This document shows positions 8,462-17,400 of a DNA stretch of 64,000 bases, in pieces. Each line of letters opens with the position of its first letter. Within the stretch, counting starts at the first letter, position 1. The notes under the pieces were generated by a model. It ran no database searches, was not told the DNA's origin, and saw nothing but the letters and a program-made list of their open reading frames with translations. The translations under genes were made by a program, and so were the position numbers. The stretch is from assembly GCF_000158095.2 (NCBI RefSeq), contig NZ_CM011002.1, forward strand, positions 4,196,703 through 4,260,702, given 5' to 3'. Origin of the DNA: Roseibium alexandrii DFL-11. Its GTDB lineage: Bacteria > Pseudomonadota > Alphaproteobacteria > Rhizobiales > Stappiaceae.

Positions 8462-8947
<486 letters not shown>

Positions 8948-8970
8948 CATTCAGGTAAGGAAACGTACTC

Positions 8971-10299
8971 ATGAAAAAACTTGTCGCTAAGGGCGCGGCA
9001 TCGCTGGCTCTCCTGAGCCTCTCCGCCTTGCCGGTACTGGCTCAGGATACTGAAGCCGCTCCGGCCGTCACGCCGGAAGTCGCCTATATCTTCAACACGC
9101 TGTTGTTCTTGATCGGTGGTTTCTTGGTCATGTGGATGGCCGCTGGTTTCGCCATGCTAGAAGCCGGCCTCGTTCGCTCCAAGAACGTCTCCATGCAGTG
9201 CTTGAAGAACATCTCCCTGTACTCCATCGCAGGTCTGATGTTCTGGATCACCGGCTACAATCTGATGTACACCGGCGTTGACGGCGGGTTCATGGGCTCC
9301 TTCGGGCCATATTCCTTCGATCCGGTTGGCGGCGACGCGCTGGACACCGGTTACTCCACCGCGTCTGACTGGTTCTTCCAGATGGTGTTTGTAGCAACCG
9401 CAGCGTCTATCGTTTCCGGCACACTGGCTGAGCGCATCAAGCTGTGGCCATTCCTGATCTTCACCGTTGTCCTTACCGGCTTCATCTACCCGATCGCAGG
9501 TTCTTGGCAGTGGGGTGCAGGTTGGCTCTCTGAAATGGGCTTCTCCGACTTTGCCGGTTCCACACTAGTTCACTCCGTCGGTGGCTGGGCAGCTCTTGCT
9601 GGCGCCATCATCCTCGGTGCCCGTAAAGGCAAATATGGTACGGACGGTGCCGTTCACCCGATGCCGGGTTCTTCCATGCCGCTTGCAACACTGGGTACCT
9701 TCATCCTGTGGCTCGGCTGGTTCGGCTTCAACGGTGCATCCCAGCTCGCAATGGGGTCCATCGGTGACGTAAGCGACATCTCCCGTATCTTTGCTAACAC
9801 CAACATGGCTGCTGCTGCCGGTGTTGTCGCTGCGGTCATCCTGACCCAGGTCATGTACAAAAAAGTCGACGTCACAATGGCTCTTAACGGTGCTTTGGCA
9901 GGTCTTGTATCCATCACAGCTGAACCGCTGGCTCCGAGCGTGTGGCAAGCCGTCTTCATTGGTGCCATCGGTGGTGTGATCGTTGTCTTCACTGTACCGC
10001 TGCTCGACAAGCTGAAAATCGACGACGTTGTCGGCGCAATCCCGGTCCACCTGATTGCAGGTATCTGGGGCACGCTGATTGTACCGCTGTCCAACGACGG
10101 TGCATCCTACGGCACCCAAATCGTCGGTATCGTTTCCTACGGTGTGTTCACACTGGTTGCATCCGGCATCGTCTGGTTCATCCTGAAAGCTGCCATGGGT
10201 ATCCGGGTCTCCGAAGAGGAAGAGGCTCTGGGTCTCGACAAAGTCGAGGTCGGTGTCGAAGCTTATCCGGAATTCGGAACCGGCTCTCAGCGCATGTAA
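8971..10299 (+). CDS. amtB: ammonium transporter AmtB
   Basis: 442 residues. A cleavable signal peptide (MKKLVAKGAASLALLSLSAL, then PVLA) is followed by eleven hydrophobic segments. The two pore histidines lie in STLVHSVGGWAALAGA and AIPVHLIAGIWGTL, and the family signature region around ALAGAIILGARKGKYG is intact. It conducts ammonium across the inner membrane and is gated by the PII trimer encoded 23 bases upstream, a conserved operon. An AGGTAAGGAAA ribosome site precedes the ATG. A strong terminator lies downstream, so the operon is two genes. Confidence 0.95.
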   Translation: MKKLVAKGAASLALLSLSALPVLAQDTEAAPAVTPEVAYIFNTLLFLIGGFLVMWMAAGFAMLEAGLVRSKNVSMQCLKNISLYSIAGLMFWITGYNLMYTGVDGGFMGSFGPYSFDPVGGDALDTGYSTASDWFFQMVFVATAASIVSGTLAERIKLWPFLIFTVVLTGFIYPIAGSWQWGAGWLSEMGFSDFAGSTLVHSVGGWAALAGAIILGARKGKYGTDGAVHPMPGSSMPLATLGTFILWLGWFGFNGASQLAMGSIGDVSDISRIFANTNMAAAAGVVAAVILTQVMYKKVDVTMALNGALAGLVSITAEPLAPSVWQAVFIGAIGGVIVVFTVPLLDKLKIDDVVGAIPVHLIAGIWGTLIVPLSNDGASYGTQIVGIVSYGVFTLVASGIVWFILKAAMGIRVSEEEEALGLDKVEVGVEAYPEFGTGSQRM

Positions 10300-10426
10300 A
10301 TCGAACTTATGGACGGTCGCCAGAAATGGCGGCTTTCCGGCCTGGCGGGGTTTGGCTCAACATCTTTCCCCAGCCGGCCAACCGAAATCTCCCAGGCGGT
10401 CTATTGGCTCGGACCGCAAACTTGGA

Positions 10427-10455
10427 CCCCCGGGGTTTTTCCCCGGGGTTTTTTT
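10427..10455 (+). terminator. rho-independent terminator of glnK-amtB
   Basis: CCCCGGGG, five T residues, CCCCGGGG, then seven T residues: an 8-bp GC stem with a T loop. Each arm is itself palindromic. Confidence 0.9.
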
Positions 10456-10536
10456 ATGGAGATCGGGGAGTAATGCCGTCGGGCGAAGGTGAGAGAAGCA
10501 CTTGGCTACATATTGCAGATCTGATTGCCGGGGCCG

Positions 10537-11664
10537 TCAGCTGAAAAAGGCCTTCAAGGTCTTCGCTTTATTACGCAACGAGCGCTCTAATTTGAGGTCT
10601 GCAGCAGTGAGTCTTGCGAGCGAAGATCCCAAATAACCTTTTGAGAGGATCAACGTTCCAATATCGACCCGGCCGCGCCAGAGCGGTTCGATCATGGAAT
10701 GACCGGGGACAGCCAGAGAGTCCGCTTCTAGGATGTCCGGGCTTTTCAGATTTTGTTTCATGGAAATGGCTGCAATCTGGGCACCCGGTGACATCCGCCC
10801 AAACGTCTCGTTGAAAGCGATCTTCCAGGAGAAGACGTGAGACCCCTCAATGAAAAGGACGAGCGAGGCGATCAGGGATTCTCCGGCCCAAAGCTGATCA
10901 ATGCGAACGCCATTGTTCAAAGAGCGGTTCTTGATCACGTTTCTGGAGAAGAGCGCCGTCTCCGGGTTGCTTGAGAGCGCGGTGCCCGCGCGCCCTTTCC
11001 AGCCTTCGGCTTCGAGCTTCAAAAACTTTTCGAAGCCTTTGATTGCCTCCTCACCAATTAGATGGGCGATCCGAATTGGGCCGTGATCCTCCAGCCGGCG
11101 CAATTGCCGGCGCATTTCCTTGCGGCGCTTTCCGGACATCGCGGCTTTGTATTGGGTTTCTCCAAGGTCTCCGGAGCCGTGGCCTGCGCGGGAAAGCTTC
11201 TCGGGCCAGCGGTTTTCCCAGCCGGTTATCTTTTTAGCCAGAGATGCAACCCGGCTGTTGCACGGCAGAAAGGGCATGGCCATGAGACGTGCAGATCCAG
11301 CCCCGACCTCGACGAAAGCGGCGACATCGTCAAGTCCGCCTGTGTCTCGCAAAAGCGGAGTTCCGAGCGGCGCGTAGTAAGATGTCCATGTCGTCTTAAC
11401 CGGAACAGCAAGTCCTGCCCGGCGACGCCCGATAGGTGCTGTCATCCGCCAGTTTTTGGATCCTTTTTCTCGTATGACCAAGAGGCGGACCGTTGCTGAC
11501 GGAAAGGCCCGCAGAAAAGGCTGAAGATACCCCGGTGTAAAGAAAGGATTTGGATCAACGGAGTTGTCTGCCAGATCCTGCCAATGGCCCAGCGGCGTTT
11601 CGGGCGCGAGTGGGTCAAGCCAGAGGACTTCCAGCTGATCCTTCCTATCCGATGGATCGGTCAA
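10537..11664 (-). CDS. GNAT-fold CelD/BcsL-like acyltransferase
   Basis: 375 residues with the layout of the CelD/BcsL (FemAB-like) acetyltransferase family: a divergent N-terminal half with NPFFTPGYLQPFLRAFP, a basic linker MSGKRRKEMRRQLRRLEDHG, then the second GNAT half with EKFLKLEAEGWKGRAGTAL and a C-terminal YLGSSLARL. Members modify polysaccharides or envelope glycans. It starts inside the stop of the flippase gene (4-base ATGA overlap), so the pair is translationally coupled and probably serves one surface glycan. The acceptor is unknown. Confidence 0.75.
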   Translation of the reverse strand: MTDPSDRKDQLEVLWLDPLAPETPLGHWQDLADNSVDPNPFFTPGYLQPFLRAFPSATVRLLVIREKGSKNWRMTAPIGRRRAGLAVPVKTTWTSYYAPLGTPLLRDTGGLDDVAAFVEVGAGSARLMAMPFLPCNSRVASLAKKITGWENRWPEKLSRAGHGSGDLGETQYKAAMSGKRRKEMRRQLRRLEDHGPIRIAHLIGEEAIKGFEKFLKLEAEGWKGRAGTALSSNPETALFSRNVIKNRSLNNGVRIDQLWAGESLIASLVLFIEGSHVFSWKIAFNETFGRMSPGAQIAAISMKQNLKSPDILEADSLAVPGHSMIEPLWRGRVDIGTLILSKGYLGSSLARLTAADLKLERSLRNKAKTLKAFFS

Positions 11665-13079
11665 GCGGCGGCGTTCCTGGCTTGAAACATCAATGGCAAA
11701 ATGAACGTTGTGATATTGAGCTTTCGTTTGGCTGCAAAAGCAAGAGCGGTTGTTTCAAATAAAATTGCGCAACTCGTGGCAACTGCCGCGCCCATTAAGC
11801 CAAGCCATGGGATGAAAATGAGATTTAGAACGACGTTTAAGACAAACGTTGTTCCATAAATGACCGCACAGGTTTTCTGCAGTCCGGTCATGGTCAAAAG
11901 TGCGTCGGCTGGACCGATAGAAGCACGTGCAAGCACGCCAACCATCAGAACAGCAATCAGCAGGTAGCCGTCTGCAAAACCGGATCCAAACAGTTCGAGG
12001 AGCCACGGGGCAATGATCAGCAAGCCGATGCCGGCTCCAACCGACGGCCAGAAGGTCCAGTGCACCGCCTGACGTACATAAGCGGCAAGGCCGGTCATGT
12101 CATCGCTGTGCAGATAGCGGGAAAACCGGTGCGCAGAGGCGGCACGCACGGCAAAATAAACAAAATGCACCAGAGCCAGTGTCTTGGAGGCTGCGAAGTA
12201 GATTGCGACCTGATCCGGTTCTTCAAAGAAACTCACCATGATGACGTCAGCGCTGGTGATCAGCTGCAAGAAGCCATCGACAACCAGCATCGGTAGGGAA
12301 ATTAAAATCCAGAGCCGGATATCGGTCGCCTTGGGCCCTTTCGGCAAAACTGGTCTTAAACGCCGGTTGAGGTGAATGTGCTGGTAGGCGGCGACTAGAA
12401 ACGCCGACAAGACCGCTGCCATTGCCGCAGTGGTTGCGGTTGCTTCACCGGCGAGCAAAAGAAAAATTAGAATGATTATCAGGAGTGCTGCGGGGCGCCA
12501 GATATAGGTTGGCAGCATTGCCAGGAACGGCCAATCATAACTGCGCGCGATGCCGTCCTGTGCCATGGCGTAGGAGAAAAACGGCAAGGCGAGCAAGGCG
12601 ACGGACAACGGAACGACGTAACTTGGATCGATCACCGAGTGCAGCAGTGCGATGACCCCAATCCCGGCACCGGCTATCGTCGATCCGATCAAGAACACCG
12701 ACCGGCGGCTGGTGCTGATGAAACCCCGAAGGCTGTCCGGATCTCCGGCCTCGCGGTACTTTGGAATGAACTTGCTGGCAGAGGAGGAAAACCCGCCACA
12801 GGCCATGACGCCAAGGATAATCACAAATGTCCAGGCGACGGCGAAGATACCGTAGTCATAGGCACCAAGCATTCGTGCGAGGACTACTTGAGACAGATAT
12901 GCGAGTGCTGCTCCGCCAACACGAATTCCAAAAGTTGCGATGGCCATCCGCTGTGCGGCTTGATTATCCGTTCCGCCTGCCCCCAAAAGGCCAAACGCCC
13001 GCGTGGCCAGTTGTTTCACCTGCGCAGCAAGGCTCGCGTCCTGACCGGTTTTAGGCGTCGAGTTGTCCGGAGACTGCAC
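11661..13079 (-). CDS. polysaccharide/lipid-linked glycan flippase (MOP superfamily)
   Basis: 472 residues with 12-14 hydrophobic segments and a hydrophilic N-terminus (about 45 residues) before RMAIATFGIRVGGAALAYLSQ. The repeats GAYDYGIFAVAWTF and SGFADGYLLIAVLMVGV are typical of Wzx/MATE-like exporters. It probably moves a lipid-linked oligosaccharide or similar glycan across the inner membrane. It is first in a two-gene operon with the acyltransferase-like gene. No glycosyltransferases lie nearby, so the rest of the pathway must be elsewhere. Confidence 0.8.
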   Translation of the reverse strand: MQSPDNSTPKTGQDASLAAQVKQLATRAFGLLGAGGTDNQAAQRMAIATFGIRVGGAALAYLSQVVLARMLGAYDYGIFAVAWTFVIILGVMACGGFSSSASKFIPKYREAGDPDSLRGFISTSRRSVFLIGSTIAGAGIGVIALLHSVIDPSYVVPLSVALLALPFFSYAMAQDGIARSYDWPFLAMLPTYIWRPAALLIIILIFLLLAGEATATTAAMAAVLSAFLVAAYQHIHLNRRLRPVLPKGPKATDIRLWILISLPMLVVDGFLQLITSADVIMVSFFEEPDQVAIYFAASKTLALVHFVYFAVRAASAHRFSRYLHSDDMTGLAAYVRQAVHWTFWPSVGAGIGLLIIAPWLLELFGSGFADGYLLIAVLMVGVLARASIGPADALLTMTGLQKTCAVIYGTTFVLNVVLNLIFIPWLGLMGAAVATSCAILFETTALAFAAKRKLNITTFILPLMFQARNAAA

Positions 13080-13266
13080 GAAAAATTCCTTTTGCGTATT
13101 CTTCCGTATTTATGACATGGGGACATTAACATTCCGTGGCTTGCAGCTGCGGCATCGCCGAGACGACAACGTACAGATCAGAATGCAGAGCAGTTTGCTG
13201 CAGAGAGTGCGCTTGCCATTTCCCTCAAGATCGCACTAACAAGGCAGACGAGCTGTACGACTTTCC

Positions 13267-13280
13267 GGAGCGGTGTCCTG
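13267..13280 (+). promoter_or_regulatory. ccmA: ribosome binding site and CTG start of ccmA
   Basis: GGAG at 13267-13270 is followed seven bases later by CTG at 13278. The open frame upstream of 13326 contains no ATG, GTG or TTG, and the residues between 13278 and 13326 match the expected CcmA N-terminus, so CTG is the best start visible. Confidence 0.6.
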
Positions 13281-13940
13281 ACCCTTATTGCTGAGAACCT
13301 GACAATTGATCGCGGCGGGCGCCGGGTGTTTCAAAACCTCTCCTTCACTCTGAGCCAAGGCACAGCCCTTGTGGTGACCGGCGCGAATGGTATCGGTAAG
13401 TCTTCACTGTTGCGCACCCTGGCGGGCCTGGTTGCTCTGGCGGGTGGCACGATCCGTTTCGATGGTGGTGAAGACGACAGTCCTGCGCATGAACACGCCC
13501 ATTATTTTGGCCACCAAGATTCGGTGAAACCGGCATTGTCGGTTCTCGAAAATCTGGAATTCTGGCAGAGCTTTACGGCGCCGACAGCTGCAACCGGTTT
13601 TACCGGCGAGCTTCGTAAGCCGATGGAAGCTTTGGAACTGCTCGGGATTGGTCACACGGCACACTTGCCCGCTGCCTACCTGTCTGCAGGTCAAAAACGG
13701 CGGTTGTCGCTATCCCGGCTGTTGGTGACGTCGCGGCCGATCTGGTTGATGGACGAGCCGACCTCTGCGCTGGACAAGAACTCCGAAGCCCTGCTGCTGA
13801 GTTTGATGAATGGCCACCTGGAAACTGGCGGTTTGATAATTACAGCGACCCATACAGAGTTGGTGTTGGCCAAAATTCAAACACTGCATCTGGAAGCTGC
13901 GCAACCGGCTGAGCAGGTCCTTGAGGAGGACTTCCTATGA
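13278..13940 (+). CDS. ccmA: heme ABC exporter ATP-binding protein CcmA
   Basis: ATPase of the CcmABCD complex that handles heme for cytochrome c maturation at the inner membrane. Walker A GANGIGKSS, ABC signature YLSAGQKRRLSLSRLL and Walker B IWLMDEPTSALD are intact. From the CTG at 13278 the protein is 220 residues and starts TLIAENLTIDRGGRRVF after the initiator, which matches the family's first beta strands. Starting at the first canonical codon (GTG, 13326) would delete that strand. The 3' end overlaps ccmB by four bases. The cluster continues ccmB-ccmC-ccmD-ccmG. Confidence 0.9.
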   Translation: MTLIAENLTIDRGGRRVFQNLSFTLSQGTALVVTGANGIGKSSLLRTLAGLVALAGGTIRFDGGEDDSPAHEHAHYFGHQDSVKPALSVLENLEFWQSFTAPTAATGFTGELRKPMEALELLGIGHTAHLPAAYLSAGQKRRLSLSRLLVTSRPIWLMDEPTSALDKNSEALLLSLMNGHLETGGLIITATHTELVLAKIQTLHLEAAQPAEQVLEEDFL

Positions 13941-14608
13941 CGGGCTGGGCGATGGCCTTGTTTCAACGGGACTTGAGACTGTCGGTTCGGGTGGGCGGAA
14001 GCGCCTTGGTCGGCGTTTTGTTTTTCCTGGCCGTTGTGACGGTCATTCCCTTCGGTGTCGGCCCGGATCTCAATCTGCTGGCACGGATCGGTCCTGCAAT
14101 CCTCTGGATCGGGGCCTTGCTCGCAACGCTGCTTGGACTGGATCGCCTGTTTCAAGCGGATCGTGATGATGGAACACTCGATCTCATGCTAATGGCGGGC
14201 CGTCCCCTGGAGCTGGTTGTCCTGATCAAGTGTTTGGCGCATTGGACCGCGACGGGTTTGCCCCTGGTGGTCGCCGCGCCCGTGCTCGGTATCTTCCTCA
14301 ATCTCGATCCGGTCTCTATGGCGGCGGTCACCGCAACGTTACTGGTCGGAACCCCGGCGCTTACCTTAATCGGCGCAATCGGCGCGTCGCTGACGGTCTC
14401 CCTGCGCCGTGGTGGCCTCCTGCTGGCAGTGCTGGTCGTCCCGCTTGCGATCCCTGTTCTGATTTTCGGCGTCAGTTCGGCTGATGCTGCGATCCGTGAT
14501 CCTGTGCCTTTCCTGACGCCGTTCCTGATCCTGTGCGCGTTGTCTCTCATTGCGGCCGTTGTTGGCCCGATTGCATCTGCAACAGCACTGCGATTTGCGT
14601 CAGACTAA
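13937..14608 (+). CDS. ccmB: heme exporter protein CcmB
   Basis: 223 residues with six hydrophobic segments. FQRDLRLSVRVGGSALVGVL at the start, the loop DRLFQADRDDGTLDLM, and LPLVVAAPVLGIFLNLD are diagnostic for CcmB, the membrane subunit partnered with CcmA. It starts within the ccmA stop (ATGA), so the two are coupled. About 80 bases separate it from ccmC. Confidence 0.94.
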   Translation: MTGWAMALFQRDLRLSVRVGGSALVGVLFFLAVVTVIPFGVGPDLNLLARIGPAILWIGALLATLLGLDRLFQADRDDGTLDLMLMAGRPLELVVLIKCLAHWTATGLPLVVAAPVLGIFLNLDPVSMAAVTATLLVGTPALTLIGAIGASLTVSLRRGGLLLAVLVVPLAIPVLIFGVSSADAAIRDPVPFLTPFLILCALSLIAAVVGPIASATALRFASD

Positions 14609-14688
14609 CGCCATATTTATCGCCCTCAATGCCTCCTGCGGCAGACTTGTCCATTGAAGCAGGCAACGCTCTAGATTAGAACGGTTCC

Positions 14689-15453
14689 ATGGCATTCTGG
14701 GATTACGCAAATCCGACGCGGTTTTTGAGGTTCGTGCAGGTGGTCCTCCCCTGGCTGACAGGGCTGTGTCTCCTGTTGTTCGCGGTCGGGCTTTACATGA
14801 GCTTCTTCGTCGCGCCGGAGGACTATCAGCAAGGGGACACGGTGCGGATCATGTACATACATGTGCCCGCCGCCTGGCTGTGCATGATGTGCTATTCGGT
14901 CATGACCCTGTCGTCGATCGGCACTCTGGTCTGGAAACATCCGCTGGCGGACGTTTCGGCCAAAAGTGCCGCTCCGATCGGTGCCGCCTTTACCTTTATG
15001 GCGCTGGTGACCGGATCCTTGTGGGGCAAGCCAATGTGGGGCACCTACTGGGTCTGGGATGCACGCCTGACGTCCGTCCTCGTTCTCTTCATCATGTATC
15101 TGGGACTGATGACCCTATGGCGCACGATGGAAGACCCTATCAAGGCCGGGAAAGCTGCGGCGGTTCTGACCCTCGTTGGAGCCTTGAACCTGCCGATTAT
15201 CAAGTTCTCCGTCGATTGGTGGAACACACTTCATCAGCCGGCAAGTGTGATGAGGTTTGATGGCCCGACCATTCACCCGGATATCTTGTGGCCGCTGTTG
15301 GTGATGGCCGTTGCCTTCACGCTGATGTTCTTTGTTCTTCACTTGATGGCCATGCGCAATGAAATCCTGCGGCGGCGTGTCCGCGCTCTGCGGATGCGTG
15401 CAGCCAGTGCCGCACAGCCAGGTCCTGCCGGGGCCGCCCAACCTGCGGAGTGA
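14689..15453 (+). CDS. ccmC: heme-handling protein CcmC
   Basis: 254 residues with six hydrophobic segments. The tryptophan-rich WWD-type motif WGTYWVWDARLTS sits in a periplasmic loop, flanked by conserved histidines in YIHVPAAW and WWNTLHQPAS. CcmC binds heme at the periplasmic face and loads it on CcmE. The C-terminus ends in an Ala/Pro/Arg-rich tail. ccmD begins four bases after its stop. ccmE, ccmF and ccmH are not in the window and are presumably in a second cluster. Confidence 0.95.
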   Translation: MAFWDYANPTRFLRFVQVVLPWLTGLCLLLFAVGLYMSFFVAPEDYQQGDTVRIMYIHVPAAWLCMMCYSVMTLSSIGTLVWKHPLADVSAKSAAPIGAAFTFMALVTGSLWGKPMWGTYWVWDARLTSVLVLFIMYLGLMTLWRTMEDPIKAGKAAAVLTLVGALNLPIIKFSVDWWNTLHQPASVMRFDGPTIHPDILWPLLVMAVAFTLMFFVLHLMAMRNEILRRRVRALRMRAASAAQPGPAGAAQPAE

Positions 15454-15457
15454 CACC

Positions 15458-15640
15458 ATGGATCTTGGACCGCACGCCGGATTTATCCTCGCCTCTTATG
15501 GACTGTGCCTATTGACGATTCTGGTCCTGATCGCATGGGTGCGATTGGATAAGGCTGCGCAGGAAAAAGCTCTGAACGACCTCGCTGACCAAGGCATCAA
15601 ACGCGCGCGGCCGGAAGACAGGAGCACTCAGGCCTTATGA
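15458..15640 (+). CDS. ccmD: heme exporter protein CcmD
   Basis: A 60-residue protein with one transmembrane helix (GFILASYGLCLLTILVLIAW) followed by a charged cytosolic tail, the normal CcmD form. It stabilises the CcmABC-CcmE complex. The gene overlaps ccmG by four bases. The open frame starts earlier, but the ATG at 15458 gives the family N-terminus MDLGPHAGFI. Confidence 0.9.
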   Translation: MDLGPHAGFILASYGLCLLTILVLIAWVRLDKAAQEKALNDLADQGIKRARPEDRSTQAL

Positions 15641-16242
15641 GCACACTTGAAAATGGTACCGGATCTGAGCCCAAAAAACGTGGCTTTCCGGTCCTCGTCC
15701 TGCTGCCTCTGATTGTTTTTGCGGCGCTTGCCGGGCTGTTCCTGTTTCAGCTGACGCTTGGTGACGATCCGAGCAAGATCCCGTCCGCGCTGATCAATAA
15801 ACCTGCGCCGGAGTTTTCCTTGGAGCCGCTGGAAGGCTTGTCTGAAAACGGCGTTCCGATGCCCGGATTTTCGCGTGAAGACCTGATCGGTCAGGTTTCC
15901 GTCGTGAACATTTTTGCGTCCTGGTGCGGCCCGTGCCGGCAGGAGCATCCGCTCTTGGAAGAATTGGCGAAGCTGGATGGCTTCCAGCTCCTGGGGATCA
16001 ACTACAAGGACAAAGCGGCGAATGCGCGCCGTTTCCTTGGAAGTCTCGGCAATCCTTATGACCGCATCGGCGTCGATGACAGCGGACGGACAGCCATCAA
16101 CTGGGGTGTTTACGGCGTTCCGGAAACCTTCATTGTCGATAAGACCGGCACCATCCGCTACAAGTTCATCGGTCCGCTCGATCCACAAAGCTATGAGACC
16201 GGTTTCCTTCCGGAGCTGCGGAAGATTATGGCCGAGGGGTGA
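15637..16242 (+). CDS. ccmG: periplasmic thiol:disulfide oxidoreductase CcmG/DsbE
   Basis: 201 residues. An N-terminal membrane anchor (about 17-40) carries a periplasmic thioredoxin fold with ASWCGPC (Cys97, Cys100), GINYKD, and a cis-Pro loop YGVPETF. It keeps apocytochrome cysteines reduced for heme attachment. It starts in the ccmD stop codon (ATGA). Its stop lies in a small palindrome related to those over the stops at 18294 and 54464. Confidence 0.94.
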   Translation: MSTLENGTGSEPKKRGFPVLVLLPLIVFAALAGLFLFQLTLGDDPSKIPSALINKPAPEFSLEPLEGLSENGVPMPGFSREDLIGQVSVVNIFASWCGPCRQEHPLLEELAKLDGFQLLGINYKDKAANARRFLGSLGNPYDRIGVDDSGRTAINWGVYGVPETFIVDKTGTIRYKFIGPLDPQSYETGFLPELRKIMAEG

Positions 16243-16258
16243 GACCCTAACGCTGATC
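16236..16258 (+). repeat. short palindromic repeat at stop codon, copy 1
   Basis: GGGGTGAGACCCTA overlaps the ccmG stop and is followed closely by GCTGATCA. It resembles the element at 54461 (CTAGGGT, GAGG, ACCCTAG, then GCTGATCA) and the one at 18291. Confidence 0.45.
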
Positions 16259-16385
16259 ACGGCCTGTGATCCAGTTTTCACAAACGTGCGAGAAACCATT
16301 GGTGCGTGCGCTATCACCGCCACGTGACTCGCTCTTTACAAGGCGCCTACCTATCTTACTGAAAACAGTTACGGGAAGAGAGCCA

Positions 16386-17159
16386 ATGGTGGGCATCCAT
16401 ACCCGGACAGCACGACACGCTGTCCGAGCGTGTTTCATTTTTATTTGCGGATTACTTGCGGCGGGCATTTCCTTGAATGCAGCGAACGCGGGACCGCAAA
16501 AAGTTGTTGAACTCTTCACCAGCCAAGGCTGCTCTTCCTGCCCGCCGGCTGACCGGCTTGCCGAGCAGTTTGTACAGGAAGAGGCGGACATCCTGACGCT
16601 GGTTTTGCCGGTCGATTATTGGGATTACCTTGGATGGAAAGACACGATGGCAAGCCCTGTCCACTCGCAGCGCCAGCGCGCTTATGCGCAAAAACGCGGC
16701 GACCGGTCGGTTTACACGCCGCAGATGGTGATCAACGGTGAGGAACATGTTGTCGGTAGCCGCGAGGCTGATGTCCGGGCTGCCTTGAAGCGCGCCGAGC
16801 CGCTAGCAACCGACGTGACGCTGAAAATCTCGGATATGGCCGTTGAAGCTAAGGTCAGCGGTGAGTTGCCTGCGGGCGCAAAAATGGCGACCGTTTATTT
16901 CCTCCGCGTGCAGGATGAAGCGACAGTGGACATTGGCCGGGGCGAAAATGCCGGTCGCGAAATCACCTATGTGAACGTTGTTCGCGATCTTATGCCAATG
17001 GGTATGTGGTCGGGCGGTGAAGAGACATTTCGCATGGCAAAGACGAAACTGAACCTGATTAGCGATGCCCGGTGTATCATCCTGATCCAGGTTGAGGACA
17101 ATGAGGGGCCCGGCCAGATCATTGGCGCTGCGGCCATGGATTGGAAAAAGGGATTTTAG
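16386..17159 (+). CDS. DUF1223 secreted thioredoxin-like protein
   Basis: 257 residues with a signal peptide (hydrophobic core FIFICGLLAAGISLNAANA) and the DUF1223 core: VVELFTSQGCSSCPPAD with a CxxC pair (Cys49, Cys52), LVLPVDYWDYLGWKD, and YTPQMVINGEEHVVGS. The fold is thioredoxin-like and exported; the function is unknown. The ATG at 16386 has a GGGAAGAGAG ribosome site, better than the longer frame. A separate terminator follows. Its position after ccmG may be incidental, though another exported CxxC protein beside a thiol-redox gene is suggestive. Confidence 0.82.
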   Translation: MVGIHTRTARHAVRACFIFICGLLAAGISLNAANAGPQKVVELFTSQGCSSCPPADRLAEQFVQEEADILTLVLPVDYWDYLGWKDTMASPVHSQRQRAYAQKRGDRSVYTPQMVINGEEHVVGSREADVRAALKRAEPLATDVTLKISDMAVEAKVSGELPAGAKMATVYFLRVQDEATVDIGRGENAGREITYVNVVRDLMPMGMWSGGEETFRMAKTKLNLISDARCIILIQVEDNEGPGQIIGAAAMDWKKGF

Positions 17160-17216
17160 TCCCTGCTTCGAGCCGACCCGCACAAATGCGGAGAGATCGT
17201 CAGCCCCCCAAAAGTA

Positions 17217-17242
17217 CCCCGGCCAACAGCCGGGGATTTTTT
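17217..17242 (+). terminator. rho-independent terminator of the DUF1223 gene
   Basis: 7-bp stem CCCCGGC / GCCGGGG, loop CAACA, then A and six T residues. Confidence 0.9.
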
Positions 17243-17400
17243 GAAGGCTTTCAGTCTAAGTGCTGTTTGAGCATTGATCGCTTATAGGTCCCCGGTTTTC
17301 ACTTGATAGTCCCGATTGCCGGTTGTCTTGAGGTCAAAACCTGTTACCCCTTGCAGCGCTCAGAAAACCAGCGGGCCGCCGAGGCCTTAGGGGGGTCTTA

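Noticed and set aside
13276..13288. Fourth copy of the stop-codon palindrome at the ccmA start (minus-strand AGGGTCAGGAC)
   Set aside because: It lies within conserved ccmA coding sequence and lacks the second arm; likely chance.
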